Below, in pieces: positions 35,957-45,996 of a stretch of DNA of 64,000 bases. A program made the position numbers and the translations under genes. The stretch's first letter is position 1. Each line of letters starts with the position of its first letter. Under the pieces are notes generated by a model. That model saw nothing but the letters and a program-made list of their open reading frames with translations, had not been told where the DNA came from and made no database searches. This stretch comes from Polynucleobacter arcticus (GTDB taxonomy: Bacteria; Pseudomonadota; Gammaproteobacteria; Burkholderiales; Burkholderiaceae), in NCBI RefSeq assembly GCF_013307205.1, contig NZ_CP028940.1:1471702-1535701 (forward strand), given 5' to 3'.

Positions 35957-37216
35957 TTAGTGTGCTGCCCACTTGATGGTGCTGAGATCAATACCATCTT
36001 TAAACATTTCCCATAATGGTGAAAGTTCACGTAACTTCGCAATCTTCTCTTTCACCAACTTAATCGTGAAATCGACTTCCTCTTCAGTAGTAAAGCGACC
36101 TAGAGTAAAACGAATCGAGCTGTGAGCCAATTCATCGTTACGGCCCAGTGCGCGCAATACATAAGATGGCTCTAATGAGGCTGAAGTACATGCTGAACCA
36201 GAAGAAATCGCTAGATCTTTCAATGCCATCAACATGGACTCGCCTTCAACATAGTTGAAGCTGATGTTGAGGTTATGCGGAACACGTTGATCCATGTCGC
36301 CATTGACATAAACCTCTTCAATATCCTTCAAACCAGCTAGCAGACGATCGCGCAAAGCACGAATGCGGGCGTTGCCTGATTCCATTTCAAGGCGTGCGAT
36401 GCGGAAAGCTTCGCCCAGGCCAACGATTTGGTGAACTGCTAATGTGCCTGAACGCATACCGCGCTCATGACCGCCACCATGAATCTGGGCCTCAATACGA
36501 ATACGGGGCTTACGACGGACAAACAATGCGCCGATACCTTTAGGGCCATAGGACTTATGAGCAGAAAAGCTCATTAAATCGACTTTAGTTTTCTCTAAAT
36601 CGATTTCAACTTTGCCAGTAGCTTGCGCTGCATCCACATGGAAAATCACGCCACGTGAGCGGCAGAGTTCCCCAATACGTGGAATATCTTGGATTACACC
36701 AATCTCATTGTTGACATACATCACCGATAACAAAATGGTGCCCGGCTTCATCGCTTCTTCCAACTGAGCGAAATCAATCAAACCATTTGGGAGGACGTCC
36801 AAGTAAGTTACTTCAAAACCTTCGCGCTCAAGCTCACGGCAGGTATCTAAAGTGGCCTTATGCTCAGTCTTGACGGTAATGATGTGATTGCCGCGATCTT
36901 TATAGAAATGCGCAACGCCTTTGATTGCTAAGTTAATACTTTCTGTAGCACCACTGGTAAATACGATCTCTCTTGGATCAGCATGCACCAACTGAGCTAC
37001 TTCTGAACGCGCCCACTCAACTGCCTCCTCCGCAGCCCAACCATAGGCATGGCTTCGCGATGCGGCATTACCAAACTGCTCGCGCAAATAAGGCAACATC
37101 TTGTCCACTACTCGCGGATCAATCGGTGTTGTAGATGAGTAGTCCATGTACACCGGAAAGTGTTTAGGGCTAAACATGGGGATTGGTTGCTTAGGAATGT
37201 CGTGTGGTGCGTTCAT
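35957..37216 (-). CDS. iscS: cysteine desulfurase IscS
   Basis: 419 residues, PLP-dependent class V fold. Present are the PLP lysine in [26 protein letters not shown], and the active cysteine loop in [17 protein letters not shown]. There is a 13-residue N-terminal extension before [19 protein letters not shown] codons at both places are possible starts. It provides sulfur for clusters and thiolation. Confidence 0.97.
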   Translation of the reverse strand: MNAPHDIPKQPIPMFSPKHFPVYMDYSSTTPIDPRVVDKMLPYLREQFGNAASRSHAYGWAAEEAVEWARSEVAQLVHADPREIVFTSGATESINLAIKGVAHFYKDRGNHIITVKTEHKATLDTCRELEREGFEVTYLDVLPNGLIDFAQLEEAMKPGTILLSVMYVNNEIGVIQDIPRIGELCRSRGVIFHVDAAQATGKVEIDLEKTKVDLMSFSAHKSYGPKGIGALFVRRKPRIRIEAQIHGGGHERGMRSGTLAVHQIVGLGEAFRIARLEMESGNARIRALRDRLLAGLKDIEEVYVNGDMDQRVPHNLNISFNYVEGESMLMALKDLAISSGSACTSASLEPSYVLRALGRNDELAHSSIRFTLGRFTTEEEVDFTIKLVKEKIAKLRELSPLWEMFKDGIDLSTIKWAAH

Positions 37217-37254
37217 ATTTTGCTTATCGATTAGTTGGCTGAGCAGTTTTAAGC

Positions 37255-37818
37255 TTACTGAGCCAGGTTAAAAACGGAATTAACGAGGGGTCGCTTAGGG
37301 GCGACTTCCTTTGCTGCTACGACTGCTGATGCCGGCTTTTCTGCCTTGGTACTTTCAATCTTCATTTTTTTAGGACGCAAATCGTGTAACACGATGCCAC
37401 GCCCTTCCTGTTGATGAACGAGATCTTTCAAAGAAACTGAACTGAGATACTCGACCATCTTGGAATTCAGGTTCGACCACAGGTCATGAGTCATGCAACG
37501 ACCATGACTTTCTTCATCACTATGACAATTGCCCTTACCGCCACATTGGGTGGCATCCAAAGGCTCATCTACAGCCACAATGATATCAGCCACGCTAATC
37601 TCATTGGATTGGCGTGCAAGGGTATATCCACCGCCAGGGCCACGAGTGCTCTCCACGATGTTGAAGCGGCGTAATTTGCCAAACAACTGCTCTAAATAGG
37701 ACAAGGAAATCTTCTGTCTTTGGCTTATTCCAGCCAAAGTTACAGGCCCGTGCGTTTCACGCAGGGCTAAATCGATCATTGCGGTTACTGCAAAACGGCC
37801 TTTAGTTGTAAGTCTCAT
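37255..37818 (-). CDS. iscR: Fe-S cluster regulator IscR (Rrf2 family)
   Basis: 187 residues. The Rrf2 winged helix ([12 protein letters not shown] to [12 protein letters not shown]) is followed by the three cluster cysteines in [20 protein letters not shown]. The C-terminal 35 residues are a Lys/Ala-rich extension. With a [2Fe-2S] cluster it represses the isc operon; the two type 1-like sites upstream of it fit autoregulation. Confidence 0.96.
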   Translation of the reverse strand: MRLTTKGRFAVTAMIDLALRETHGPVTLAGISQRQKISLSYLEQLFGKLRRFNIVESTRGPGGGYTLARQSNEISVADIIVAVDEPLDATQCGGKGNCHSDEESHGRCMTHDLWSNLNSKMVEYLSSVSLKDLVHQQEGRGIVLHDLRPKKMKIESTKAEKPASAVVAAKEVAPKRPLVNSVFNLAQ

Positions 37819-37868
37819 ATGTCACCTTGGTAATGGATTGTTATGGACAGCTAACAGTCGGGCGGGTA

Positions 37869-37893
37869 ATACCCGACCATTCCACTCAACTTT
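37869..37893. promoter_or_regulatory. IscR type 1-like operator, proximal
   Basis: The 25-base site begins ATACCCGACCATTCCACTCA and agrees with the E. coli type 1 IscR consensus (ATASYYGACTRWWWYAGTCRRSTAT) at about 21 of 25 positions by eye. It lies 51 bases upstream of the iscR start. Confidence 0.7.
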
Positions 37894-37898
37894 AACAT

Positions 37899-37923
37899 AT
37901 TCCCGACTAATTTGCTCAGGAAT
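37899..37923. promoter_or_regulatory. IscR type 1-like operator, distal
   Basis: The 25-base site begins ATTCCCGACTAATTTGCTCA and agrees with the same consensus at about 20 of 25 positions. Its start is exactly 30 bases from the proximal site, roughly three helical turns, so two IscR dimers would bind on one face. It lies just after the uvrB stop (37936). Confidence 0.65.
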
Positions 37924-37935
37924 TAACCCTGCGCT

Positions 37936-40113
37936 CTATACGGCGTCTCGGGATCTTGCGCCAAAAGCCATTTCCTTCACTTTAGTCAGGCGATCACGGC
38001 TTGCGGCAGCCTTTTCAAACTCTAGATTCTTGGCCTCAGAGTTCATTTGCTTCTCTAAACGCTTGATTTCGCCCGCTAAATCCTTTTCGCTCATATCCTC
38101 ATAGCGAGCCCGCTCTTGTTCCACCTGCATCTCAGAACGCTTCTCTTTGACGTCGTAAACCCCATCAATAATGTCTTTAATGCGCTTTTTGACTCCACGA
38201 GGTTCAATCCCATTTGCCTTATTGAAAGCAACTTGCTTGGTACGGCGACGCTCCGTCTCCCCCATCGCCCGTTTCATGGAATCGGTAATGCGGTCGGCAT
38301 AGAGGATGGCCTTACCTTTTACGTTACGCGCCGCCCTACCAATTGTCTGAATCAAGCTGCGCTCTGAACGCAAGAAGCCTTCTTTATCCGCATCCAAGAT
38401 CGCTACTAGTGAGACCTCTGGAATATCTAAACCCTCACGCAAGAGATTAATACCTACCAAGACATCAAAGACGCCCAAGCGCAGATCACGCAGAATCTCT
38501 ACTCGCTCTACCGTATCGATATCAGAGTGCACATAACGTACCTTGACACCGTGATCAGATAAATAATCTGTCAACTGCTCTGCCATACGTTTTGTGAGTA
38601 CGGTTACTAAAACGCGCTCATGTACTTTGACGCGCTCATGTATCTGACCTAGCAAGTCATCGACTTGTGTGCTTGCTGGTAAGACTTCAATTTCTGGATC
38701 AACCAATCCTGTCGGTCTAGCTACCTGCTCAACCACTTGTCCAGTATGCGTATTTTCATAATCGGCTGGAGTTGCCGAAACAAAGACTGTCTGACGCATC
38801 TTTGTTTCAAACTCAGTGAACTTGAGTGGACGATTATCCATCGCAGAAGGTAAGCGGAAACCAAACTCTACTAAGGTATGTTTACGCGATTTGTCACCGT
38901 TGTACATTGCATTGAGCTGCCCTATGAGGACATGGCTCTCGTCTAAGAACATCAAGGCATCATTCGGCAAGTAGTCCACCAAGGTAGGCGGAGCCTCACC
39001 CGGCATAGCGCCCGAGAGATGGCGAGAATAGTTCTCAATCCCTTTACAGAAGCCCAACTCATTGAGCATCTCTAGATCAAAGCGGGTGCGCTGCTCTAAG
39101 CGTTGTGCCTCAACCAACTTACCATCTTTAACGAATTCATCAAGGCGAGTACGCAGCTCCGTCTTAATTGTTTCAATGGCTTTGAGGACAGTATCGCGTG
39201 GCGTTACATAGTGCGAACTGGGGTATACGGTAAAACGTGGAATCTTTTGACGAATTTTTCCTGTGAGCGGATCAAAAAATTGTAGGCTCTCAATCACGTC
39301 ATCAAATAGCTCTACACGAACTGCTAATTCGTTATGCTCAGCCGGGAAAATGTCGATCGTGTCGCCACGTACTCGAAATACACCGCGCTTGAAATCAGTT
39401 TCATTGCGGTCATATTGCATCGCAATCAAGCGCATCAAAATATCGCGCTGGCTCATCTTGTCGCCGGGGCGCAAAGTCATCACCATGCTGTGATAGTCGC
39501 CTGGATTACCAATACCGTAAATGGCTGAGACCGTGGCAACGATGATGACATCACGTCGCTCTAATAAACTTTTCGTAGCAGAGAGACGCATCTGCTCAAT
39601 ATGCTCATTGATCGATGAATCTTTTTCAATAAATAAATCGCGTGTCGGTACGTATGCTTCTGGTTGGTAGTAGTCGTAGTAACTCACAAAGTACTCCACC
39701 GCATTTTTAGGGAAAAATTCTCTAAATTCACTGTAGAGCTGAGCGGCCAAGGTCTTATTAGGAGCAAAGATGATGGCAGGACGGCCAGTTCGGGCAATCA
39801 CATTAGCCATCGTGAAGGTTTTACCCGAACCCGTGACCCCCAGCAGGGTCTGAAAGGTCAATCCGTCCTCAATTCCAGCCACCAAAGCATCGATTGCAGC
39901 CGGCTGATCCCCGGCGGGCGGGAAGGGCTGATAGAGATGGAATGGGGAATCCGGGAAGGAAACAAACTTGGCTGGATCTAGGTCATGGCCTGCCTCACCC
40001 AAAGGATCAGCTACAGGGCTTTTCTTGCTTTCGGCAACGGGGGAATTTGGGGGACTTTTAGGCGACTTAGGGGGCATCTCAGCTATCATTTCATCTGTAC
40101 GTTTGAAGTGCAC
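37936..40113 (-). CDS. uvrB: excinuclease ABC subunit B
   Basis: 725 residues, somewhat longer than the usual 670-700 because of a Pro/Ser/Lys-rich N-terminal extension ([20 protein letters not shown]). The core has Walker [12 protein letters not shown], the beta-hairpin [20 protein letters not shown], and helicase motif VI ([14 protein letters not shown]). The C-terminal UVR motif that contacts UvrC is present. It loads on damaged DNA in nucleotide excision repair. No clear LexA box was found upstream. Confidence 0.96.
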   Translation of the reverse strand: MHFKRTDEMIAEMPPKSPKSPPNSPVAESKKSPVADPLGEAGHDLDPAKFVSFPDSPFHLYQPFPPAGDQPAAIDALVAGIEDGLTFQTLLGVTGSGKTFTMANVIARTGRPAIIFAPNKTLAAQLYSEFREFFPKNAVEYFVSYYDYYQPEAYVPTRDLFIEKDSSINEHIEQMRLSATKSLLERRDVIIVATVSAIYGIGNPGDYHSMVMTLRPGDKMSQRDILMRLIAMQYDRNETDFKRGVFRVRGDTIDIFPAEHNELAVRVELFDDVIESLQFFDPLTGKIRQKIPRFTVYPSSHYVTPRDTVLKAIETIKTELRTRLDEFVKDGKLVEAQRLEQRTRFDLEMLNELGFCKGIENYSRHLSGAMPGEAPPTLVDYLPNDALMFLDESHVLIGQLNAMYNGDKSRKHTLVEFGFRLPSAMDNRPLKFTEFETKMRQTVFVSATPADYENTHTGQVVEQVARPTGLVDPEIEVLPASTQVDDLLGQIHERVKVHERVLVTVLTKRMAEQLTDYLSDHGVKVRYVHSDIDTVERVEILRDLRLGVFDVLVGINLLREGLDIPEVSLVAILDADKEGFLRSERSLIQTIGRAARNVKGKAILYADRITDSMKRAMGETERRRTKQVAFNKANGIEPRGVKKRIKDIIDGVYDVKEKRSEMQVEQERARYEDMSEKDLAGEIKRLEKQMNSEAKNLEFEKAAASRDRLTKVKEMAFGARSRDAV

Positions 40114-40272
40114 AGCGAATTTTGTACAAAGACTGATTTTGCCGTTTTTATTTGGAATTAGTTGAATCCAAACTCAAAAACAGTTGTTTAAAGCAAATTT
40201 AGCTGGATTTAAACTTAATAAACACTCAGATACACCCTTTATTCACCCTTTATATCTCTTTCTGATCCTCTA

Positions 40273-41472
40273 ATGAACCTTTTTGCTTCCGTCCAACTAG
40301 CCCCTAAAGACCCTATTTTTGGCCTCACTGAAGCCTATGTCGCCGATCAACGCGCAGACAAAGTGAATTTAGGCGTTGGTGTCTATTACACCGACGAAGG
40401 TAAGGTACCTCTTCTGAAAGCAGTCATGAAGGCTGAAGAGGCCATTGTGGCCAAGCACTCACCTCGCAGCTACATTCCAATTGAAGGTCCAAACCCTTAC
40501 AACAGCGCAGTACAAAACCTCTTGTTTGGCGCAGAGTCGTCACTCATGAAGGATGGTCGCGTCATTACAGCCGAGTGCCTTGGTGGCACAGGTGCGTTGC
40601 GTGTTGGTGCGGATTTTATTAAGCGCCTCAATTTGAATGCGCCCTGCGCAATCAGCAATCCCACTTGGGAAAACCACCGCGGGATTTTCGAATCCGCTGG
40701 GTTTGAAGTACTTGAATACACTTATTTTGATGGCGTTACTCGTGGCGTTAATTTTGATGGCATGGTGAAGTCTTTAGAATCTTTCCCAAAGTACACCACC
40801 GTGTTGCTGCATGCTTGCTGCCATAACCCAACCGGTGCAGACATCACTGAAGCGCAATGGCGTCAAGTGATTGAGATCTGCAAAGCAAAAGACTTGATTC
40901 CGTTTTTAGATATGGCTTACCAAGGATTTGCAGCAGACATCGAGAAAGACGGTATTGCAGTCCGTTTATTCGCTGAGTCTGGAATGTCATTCTTTGTATC
41001 CAGCTCATTCTCAAAATCCTTTTCTCTTTACGGTGAACGCGTTGGCGCACTGTCTATCGTGACCCAAAGTAAAGATGAGTCCACTCGTGTGTTGTCGCAA
41101 TTAAAGCGCGTCATTCGTACAAACTATTCCAATCCACCAACACACGGTGCCGCAATTGTCGCCTCCGTTCTGAACTCGCCAGATCTAAGACAGCTTTGGG
41201 AAGATGAATTAGCTGAAATGCGTGATCGCATCAAAGCAATGCGTCATGGACTGGTTGAAAAACTCGCTGCCGCTGGCGTAAAGCAAGATTTCGCCTTTAT
41301 CGAAGCGCAGCGTGGCATGTTCTCTTACTCAGGTCTCACGGTTGAGCAAGTAGAGCGCTTACAAAAGGAAGATGGTATTTACGCCCTCTCTACCGGCCGT
41401 ATCTGTGTAGCCGCCCTCAATACTAAAAATATTGATAAGGTGGCTAAGGCAATCGCTCGCGTATTAGCATAA
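40273..41472 (+). CDS. tyrB: aromatic/aspartate aminotransferase
   Basis: 399 residues of the class I family, PLP lysine in SSSFSKSFSLYGERVG, with NPTWENHRGIFESAGF and HACCHNPTGADIT. The pattern is that of enterobacterial TyrB/AspC enzymes that transfer amino groups to and from aromatic acids, aspartate and glutamate. It starts 159 bases from the divergent uvrB gene. Symbol choice between tyrB and aspC is uncertain. Confidence 0.88.
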   Translation: MNLFASVQLAPKDPIFGLTEAYVADQRADKVNLGVGVYYTDEGKVPLLKAVMKAEEAIVAKHSPRSYIPIEGPNPYNSAVQNLLFGAESSLMKDGRVITAECLGGTGALRVGADFIKRLNLNAPCAISNPTWENHRGIFESAGFEVLEYTYFDGVTRGVNFDGMVKSLESFPKYTTVLLHACCHNPTGADITEAQWRQVIEICKAKDLIPFLDMAYQGFAADIEKDGIAVRLFAESGMSFFVSSSFSKSFSLYGERVGALSIVTQSKDESTRVLSQLKRVIRTNYSNPPTHGAAIVASVLNSPDLRQLWEDELAEMRDRIKAMRHGLVEKLAAAGVKQDFAFIEAQRGMFSYSGLTVEQVERLQKEDGIYALSTGRICVAALNTKNIDKVAKAIARVLA

Positions 41473-41524
41473 AGACATGTAACAACCCGTAATCAGCGGT
41501 TACACTGAATGATCAGGAGGCAAC

Positions 41525-42823
41525 ATGCTATATCAGTTACACGAATTTCAAAAAGCGCTACTTCAACCGGTTAGCTCTTGGGCTCGTGCAGCCTCTGAGG
41601 CATTTATTGACGCCTCAAATCCAGCCTCCAAAATTCCAGGGTCAGAACGTCTAGCTGCTAGCTATGAACTCCTCTATCGCTTGGGTAAAAACTACAACAA
41701 GCCGGAGTTCGGCATACGCTCCGTGCAGGCACATGGTCGCGAAGTAGCGATTCATGAAAGAACCATTGTTGCCAAGCCATTTTGTAACCTAATTCGCTTC
41801 AAACGCTTCTCTGATGATTTGGATGTCATTAAGAAATTAAAAGCTGATCCAGTTGTCTTAGTAGTAGCGCCGCTTTCCGGTCACCACGCTACATTGCTGC
41901 GTGATACTGTTCGCACTCTCTTGCAAGACCATAAGGTTTACATTACTGACTGGATTGATGCACGCATTGTTCCGACTGAAGATGGCAGCTTTAGTTTGGA
42001 TGACTACGTTCACTATGTGCAAGATTTTATTCGCGCGATTGGTGCAGATGATTTGCATGTGATCTCCGTATGCCAACCAACAGTGCCTACATTAGGCGCA
42101 ATCTCTTTGATGGCCTCTGCCGGTGAAAAAACACCTACCTCGATGATCATGATGGGTGGCCCAATTGACGCACGCAAGTCCCCAACAGCGGTTAATAACT
42201 TAGCTGATCAAAAATCTTATGATTGGTTTGAAAGTCATGTAATTTATAAAGTGCCACCAAGCTATCCAGGTGCTGGTCGCAAAGTATATCCAGGCTTCTT
42301 GCAGCACACCGGCTTTATTGCTATGAACCCGCAGAACCATATGCAGTCACATTGGGATTACTTCCAAAACTTGGTGCGTGGCGACGAGCAAGATGCTGCC
42401 TCACATATTCGTTTTTACGATGAATACAACGCAGTGATTGATATGGATGCGCAGTATTATCTGGACACTATCAAGACAGTGTTCCAAGACTATTCATTAC
42501 CGAATGGCACTTGGTCTGTTGCCGGTGAATTAGTTCAACCGCAAGATATTCAGAAAACAGCTTTGCTCACCATTGAAGGTGAGCTCGACGATATTTCTGG
42601 TAGCGGGCAAACTCGTGCAGCACATGCATTGTGCGCGGGCATTCCCAAGACGAAGAAAGATCACTATGAGGTTGCGGGTGCTGGCCACTACGGCATATTC
42701 TCTGGTCGTCGCTGGCGTGAGAAGGTGTACCCTAAAATTAAAACGTTTATTCGTGAACACCAAGGTATGCAAAAAAAATCTCGCGCTAGACCACCCAAAC
42801 TAGAAGGCTCAAAGTCTGCATAG
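41525..42823 (+). CDS. phaZ: intracellular polyhydroxyalkanoate depolymerase
   Basis: 432 residues of the intracellular short-chain PHB depolymerase family of Cupriavidus-type bacteria. The nucleophile is the cysteine in HVISVCQPTVPTLG, where most hydrolases have serine. Also present are VAPLSGHHATLLRDTVR, DWIDAR and the histidine in GAGHYGIFSGRRWRE. It mobilises stored polyester granules in the cytoplasm. The start has a strong ribosome site (AGGAGGCAAC), and a terminator-like hairpin follows the gene. Confidence 0.92.
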   Translation: MLYQLHEFQKALLQPVSSWARAASEAFIDASNPASKIPGSERLAASYELLYRLGKNYNKPEFGIRSVQAHGREVAIHERTIVAKPFCNLIRFKRFSDDLDVIKKLKADPVVLVVAPLSGHHATLLRDTVRTLLQDHKVYITDWIDARIVPTEDGSFSLDDYVHYVQDFIRAIGADDLHVISVCQPTVPTLGAISLMASAGEKTPTSMIMMGGPIDARKSPTAVNNLADQKSYDWFESHVIYKVPPSYPGAGRKVYPGFLQHTGFIAMNPQNHMQSHWDYFQNLVRGDEQDAASHIRFYDEYNAVIDMDAQYYLDTIKTVFQDYSLPNGTWSVAGELVQPQDIQKTALLTIEGELDDISGSGQTRAAHALCAGIPKTKKDHYEVAGAGHYGIFSGRRWREKVYPKIKTFIREHQGMQKKSRARPPKLEGSKSA

Positions 42824-42829
42824 AACAGT

Positions 42830-42857
42830 AGCGCGACTTCCGGGTCGCGCTTCTAGT
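42830..42857 (+). terminator. hairpin after phaZ
   Basis: AGCGCGAC and GTCGCGCT form a perfect eight-pair stem with a six-base loop, followed by TTCTAGTTT. Likely rho-independent terminator of the phaZ transcript. Confidence 0.7.
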
Positions 42858-42877
42858 TTGAGGACACATACATAGCA

Positions 42878-43570
42878 ATGAATACCCAGCAGACGACAGA
42901 ACTTGCAAATCGTCTCGAGGACATACTTCCTCAAACTCAATGCACCAAATGTAGTTATCCGGATTGCCGCGCCTATGCAGAAGCGCTCGCAACAGGCGAG
43001 GTCTTACCCAATCGCTGCCCTCCTGGCGGCGTTGAGGGAATTAAAAGACTCAGCGCTGTCCTAGCCTCTATTTTTCCTCAAGATGCGTTTGAGTTACATC
43101 CAACGATCGATGCTGAATGCGGCGTGGAACGTCCTAGACCAGTTGCGTTTATTGATCCGAAGACTTGCATTGGGTGCACGCTCTGTATTCAGGCATGTCC
43201 GGTGGATGCGATTGTGGGCGCCTCAAAGCAAATGCACGTGGTCTTAGGTGACTTGTGTACCGGTTGCGATCTCTGCATTCCACCCTGCCCAGTAGATTGC
43301 ATCACTATGATTGATGTCACTCACAATCAAACTGGCTGGGATGCCTGGTCACCTGAATTAGCGGAAACAGCGCGAGCAAGATATGAGGCCCGTGATATCC
43401 GACTGGATCGCGAGCAGCGTGACAATGATGACCGCCTGGCAAAGAAAGCAGCTGCTAAGCTGCTAGTAGTGAATGCTGAAAATCCAGACTCAGAAGTAGC
43501 CAAAAAAGAACAAGAAAGAAAACGCGCCATCATCGCAGCTGCGATTGCGAGGGCACAACAACAGCAATGA
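42878..43570 (+). CDS. rsxB: RnfB/RsxB-type Fe-S electron carrier (orphan)
   Basis: 230 residues. An N-terminal four-cysteine motif (QCTKCSYPDCRAYAEAL) plus two ferredoxin-type [4Fe-4S] motifs (CIGCTLCIQACPVDAI and CTGCDLCIPPCPVDCI) match RnfB/RsxB. The N-terminal membrane helix of canonical RnfB is missing and a basic coiled-coil tail is present. No other rnf genes are nearby, a known arrangement in Burkholderiales. It probably passes electrons to an unidentified partner. The stop overlaps the nth start. Confidence 0.85.
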   Translation: MNTQQTTELANRLEDILPQTQCTKCSYPDCRAYAEALATGEVLPNRCPPGGVEGIKRLSAVLASIFPQDAFELHPTIDAECGVERPRPVAFIDPKTCIGCTLCIQACPVDAIVGASKQMHVVLGDLCTGCDLCIPPCPVDCITMIDVTHNQTGWDAWSPELAETARARYEARDIRLDREQRDNDDRLAKKAAAKLLVVNAENPDSEVAKKEQERKRAIIAAAIARAQQQQ

Positions 43571-44226
43571 TGAATCTCGAAAAGCGCCAAGCCTTCTTTG
43601 AGTTACTGAGGGCAAACAATCCCCACCCAGAGACAGAGCTGGAATATAGCTCACCATTTGAGTTGCTAATTGCCGTACTGCTTTCAGCACAAGCCACTGA
43701 CATCTCCGTCAATAAAGGCACGAAAAAACTCTTTCAAATTGCCAATACACCTCAAGCTCTGTTGGATCTCGGTGAGGCAGGGGTTAAGCCCTATATCCAG
43801 CATATTGGTTTATTTAACTCCAAGGGCAAGCATATTCAGGAGACCTGTCGACTGTTGATAGATAAGCATGGTGGCGAGGTACCGCAAAATCGAGAAGAGC
43901 TTGAAGCGCTTCCCGGCGTTGGTAGAAAGACGGCTAACGTGATTCTTAATACTGCTTTTGGGCACCTGACTATGGCGGTCGATACCCATATCTTTAGGGT
44001 ATCCAACCGTACTGGCCTCGCCCCCGGTAAAGATGTAGTGAAAGTAGAGGAGCAACTTCTCAAACGAGTACCCAAAGAGTTTTTGCAGGATGCCCATCAT
44101 TGGCTTATTCTGCATGGCAGGTACACCTGCAAGGCGCGCAATCCCGATTGTGAGCTGTGTATTGTTGAACCTCTATGCGGCTTTAAACAAAAAACTGGTA
44201 AAGGGAAAGTCCGTGGCAATCTTTAA
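43567..44226 (+). CDS. nth: endonuclease III
   Basis: 219 residues. The helix-hairpin-helix with the catalytic lysine (LEALPGVGRKTANVIL), the catalytic Asp in AVDTHIFRVSNR and the C-terminal [4Fe-4S] ligands (C-x6-C-x2-C-x5-C in CKARNPDCELCIVEPLC) are all visible. It removes oxidised pyrimidines. ATG 43567 or the adjacent ATG 43570 is the start, overlapping the rsxB stop. Confidence 0.96.
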   Translation: MMNLEKRQAFFELLRANNPHPETELEYSSPFELLIAVLLSAQATDISVNKGTKKLFQIANTPQALLDLGEAGVKPYIQHIGLFNSKGKHIQETCRLLIDKHGGEVPQNREELEALPGVGRKTANVILNTAFGHLTMAVDTHIFRVSNRTGLAPGKDVVKVEEQLLKRVPKEFLQDAHHWLILHGRYTCKARNPDCELCIVEPLCGFKQKTGKGKVRGNL

Positions 44227-44644
44227 TCCAACCCGAGAAGAAGTGAGACGATTTTTTTGCGATACCTGGAAGAAGAAAATAGATAATCACATCCTGACGC
44301 CAATGGAAACGCTTGCGAGCGACTGGATGTTGCAACACCCGGAATATCACAATCTTTTAGCGGATCCTGAAGGTGCAATAGCCCAAGATTACACGCCCGA
44401 GCGAGGAGAAACCAATCCATTCTTACACCTCTCGATGCATTTATCGATCAGTGAGCAAATCTCTATCGATCAACCACCAGGGATTAAAGCGGTTTCCGAA
44501 AAGCTGGCTAAAAAACTCGGCTCTGAACATGAAGCCCAACATGCCATGATGGAATGCTTAGGGCAAGTAATGTGGGAGGCGCAGCGCGAAGGTCAAGCAC
44601 TGAGTCCCGAAAAGTATCTAGAAGCATTGATGAGTCTGATCTAA
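44213..44644 (+). CDS. DUF1841 family protein
   Basis: 143 residues when started at GTG 44213 (VAIFNPTREEVRRFFC), the family's usual beginning. It has a good ribosome site (AAGGGAAAG) and overlaps nth by 14 bases. A longer reading from 44090 lies fully inside nth and is not credible. The family is conserved in beta- and gammaproteobacteria next to nth or rsxB and has no known function. It contains the typical ETNPFLHLSMHLSISEQISID. Confidence 0.8.
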   Translation: MAIFNPTREEVRRFFCDTWKKKIDNHILTPMETLASDWMLQHPEYHNLLADPEGAIAQDYTPERGETNPFLHLSMHLSISEQISIDQPPGIKAVSEKLAKKLGSEHEAQHAMMECLGQVMWEAQREGQALSPEKYLEALMSLI

Positions 44645-44702
44645 CATCAATCCTGAGCGTCATTCAGACCCAAAAACTATTTTTCGATAAAAGAGTTTAT
44701 TC

Positions 44703-45404
44703 ATGATTAAACCAAGCAAAATATTAGCATTTGATGTCTTTGGCACAATAGTGGATTGGCATGGATCGATAGTGGCCGAAGTTGAGAGATTGGGGCTAGC
44801 AGTTGATCCAATCGAGTTTGCTAGCGCCTGGAGATCCGGCTATAAACCCGCAATGGCTAAGGTACGCTCGGGCAAGTTGGGCTGGACAAAAATAGATGAT
44901 TTGCACCGCTCTATTCTGGATGACTTACTGAAATCATTTGATATCAACTCATTATCTGAATCACAAATCCACGATTTAAATCAGATTTGGCATCGCCTTA
45001 ATCCTTGGCCAGATACCGTCGAGGGCCTTGGAAGACTGAAGCGTCAATCGATGATTGTCACTCTCTCCAATGGTAATCTAGGCCTACTCGCAGATATGGC
45101 TAAGAATGCCGCACTGCCGTGGGATCTCATTTTGTCTGCAGAAGTATTTCGTCACTATAAGCCCGACCCAGAAACCTATCTCGGCGTTGCTGATATCTTT
45201 GATGTTTCCCCCGAAGAAGTCATGCTGGTGGCAGCACACAAGGATGATCTCCTAGCTGCAAAAGCTTGCGGCCTCAAAACGGCTTTTATCGAGAGGCCAT
45301 TAGAATTCGGTCCCAAGGTCATTAGAGATGATTTGCACCGTGAAAGCTTCACGGATTATCACGCCAAGGATCTAAATGATCTTGCGACGCAACTAGGTTG
45401 TTAA
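44703..45404 (+). CDS. haloacid dehalogenase type II-like hydrolase
   Basis: 233 residues of the HAD superfamily: nucleophile in AFDVFGTIVDWHGSI, Thr/Ser motif in IVTLSNGNLGLLADMA, Lys in FRHYKPDPETYLG, and the acidic motif in VMLVAAHKDDLLAAKACG. The L-2-haloacid dehalogenase (type II) subfamily is the closest pattern. The real substrate may be a phosphate ester. It converges with the VOC gene. Confidence 0.85.
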   Translation: MIKPSKILAFDVFGTIVDWHGSIVAEVERLGLAVDPIEFASAWRSGYKPAMAKVRSGKLGWTKIDDLHRSILDDLLKSFDINSLSESQIHDLNQIWHRLNPWPDTVEGLGRLKRQSMIVTLSNGNLGLLADMAKNAALPWDLILSAEVFRHYKPDPETYLGVADIFDVSPEEVMLVAAHKDDLLAAKACGLKTAFIERPLEFGPKVIRDDLHRESFTDYHAKDLNDLATQLGC

Positions 45405-45411
45405 GCCCACC

Positions 45412-45801
45412 TCACACGTACTCGGCAACCTCTACCAAATTGCCATCGGGATCGCGTAAATATACCGAACGGATTGGCCCTAAGGCGCCTCTTCTCGGAA
45501 CTGGGCCGACATCGATTGGAACTTGAATCTGATGCAGGTGCTCAATGAATTCATCTAAGGGAATGGCAGCAACTAAACAGAAATCTCCAGACCCAATGGT
45601 CGGGACTCTGGCTTTAGTAGGCGTTTCAGTTGCGGCATCCTGAAGATTGATTTTTAACTGGCCAAATTTCAGGGCATGACGTGGCTGACCCTCTGGCCCC
45701 CTAAAAAACTCTCTCTCGAATCCCAGAGTGTTCTCGTACCATATTGTGGATATCTCAATATCGGTAACTGTCAGCACAATATGATCAATACGATCAATCA
45801 T
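45412..45801 (-). CDS. VOC/glyoxalase-fold protein
   Basis: About 129 residues from ATG 45801 (MIDRIDHIVLTVTD), or 134 from ATG 45816. The two beta-alpha-beta-beta-beta units of the VOC fold are present, with metal-site candidates in the first helix region, and SVYLRDPDGNLVEVAEYV at the C-terminus. Related proteins are virulence-protein or fosfomycin-resistance-like dioxygenases and transferases. The reaction cannot be named. Confidence 0.8.
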   Translation of the reverse strand: MIDRIDHIVLTVTDIEISTIWYENTLGFEREFFRGPEGQPRHALKFGQLKINLQDAATETPTKARVPTIGSGDFCLVAAIPLDEFIEHLHQIQVPIDVGPVPRRGALGPIRSVYLRDPDGNLVEVAEYV

Positions 45802-45996
45802 TTTCTTCAAAGCCATTCCTTTTTAAAAAAACTCACCGAGTACACGCAAAACTCAGGCGCGTAATTTCAAATTGTGAATGACATTGATCTATCTGAACTA
45901 AGTAATAACCCTTAAATAAGGGAAAACCATCATCCCATTTACTGCCAACTACTGCAGAATTGAGTTTCCAAAAAATACAATAAATGGAAGTGAGAC

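Noticed and set aside
39664..39981. Plus-strand frame opposite uvrB
   Set aside because: Shadow of uvrB, no domain and no ribosome site.
40114..40272. LexA box search upstream of uvrB
   Set aside because: CTGT and ACAG words are present, but 13 bases apart instead of 8. No clear site.
44090..44212. N-terminal extension of the DUF1841 gene
   Set aside because: It lies inside nth in another frame and does not fit the family N-terminus; GTG 44213 has a ribosome site.
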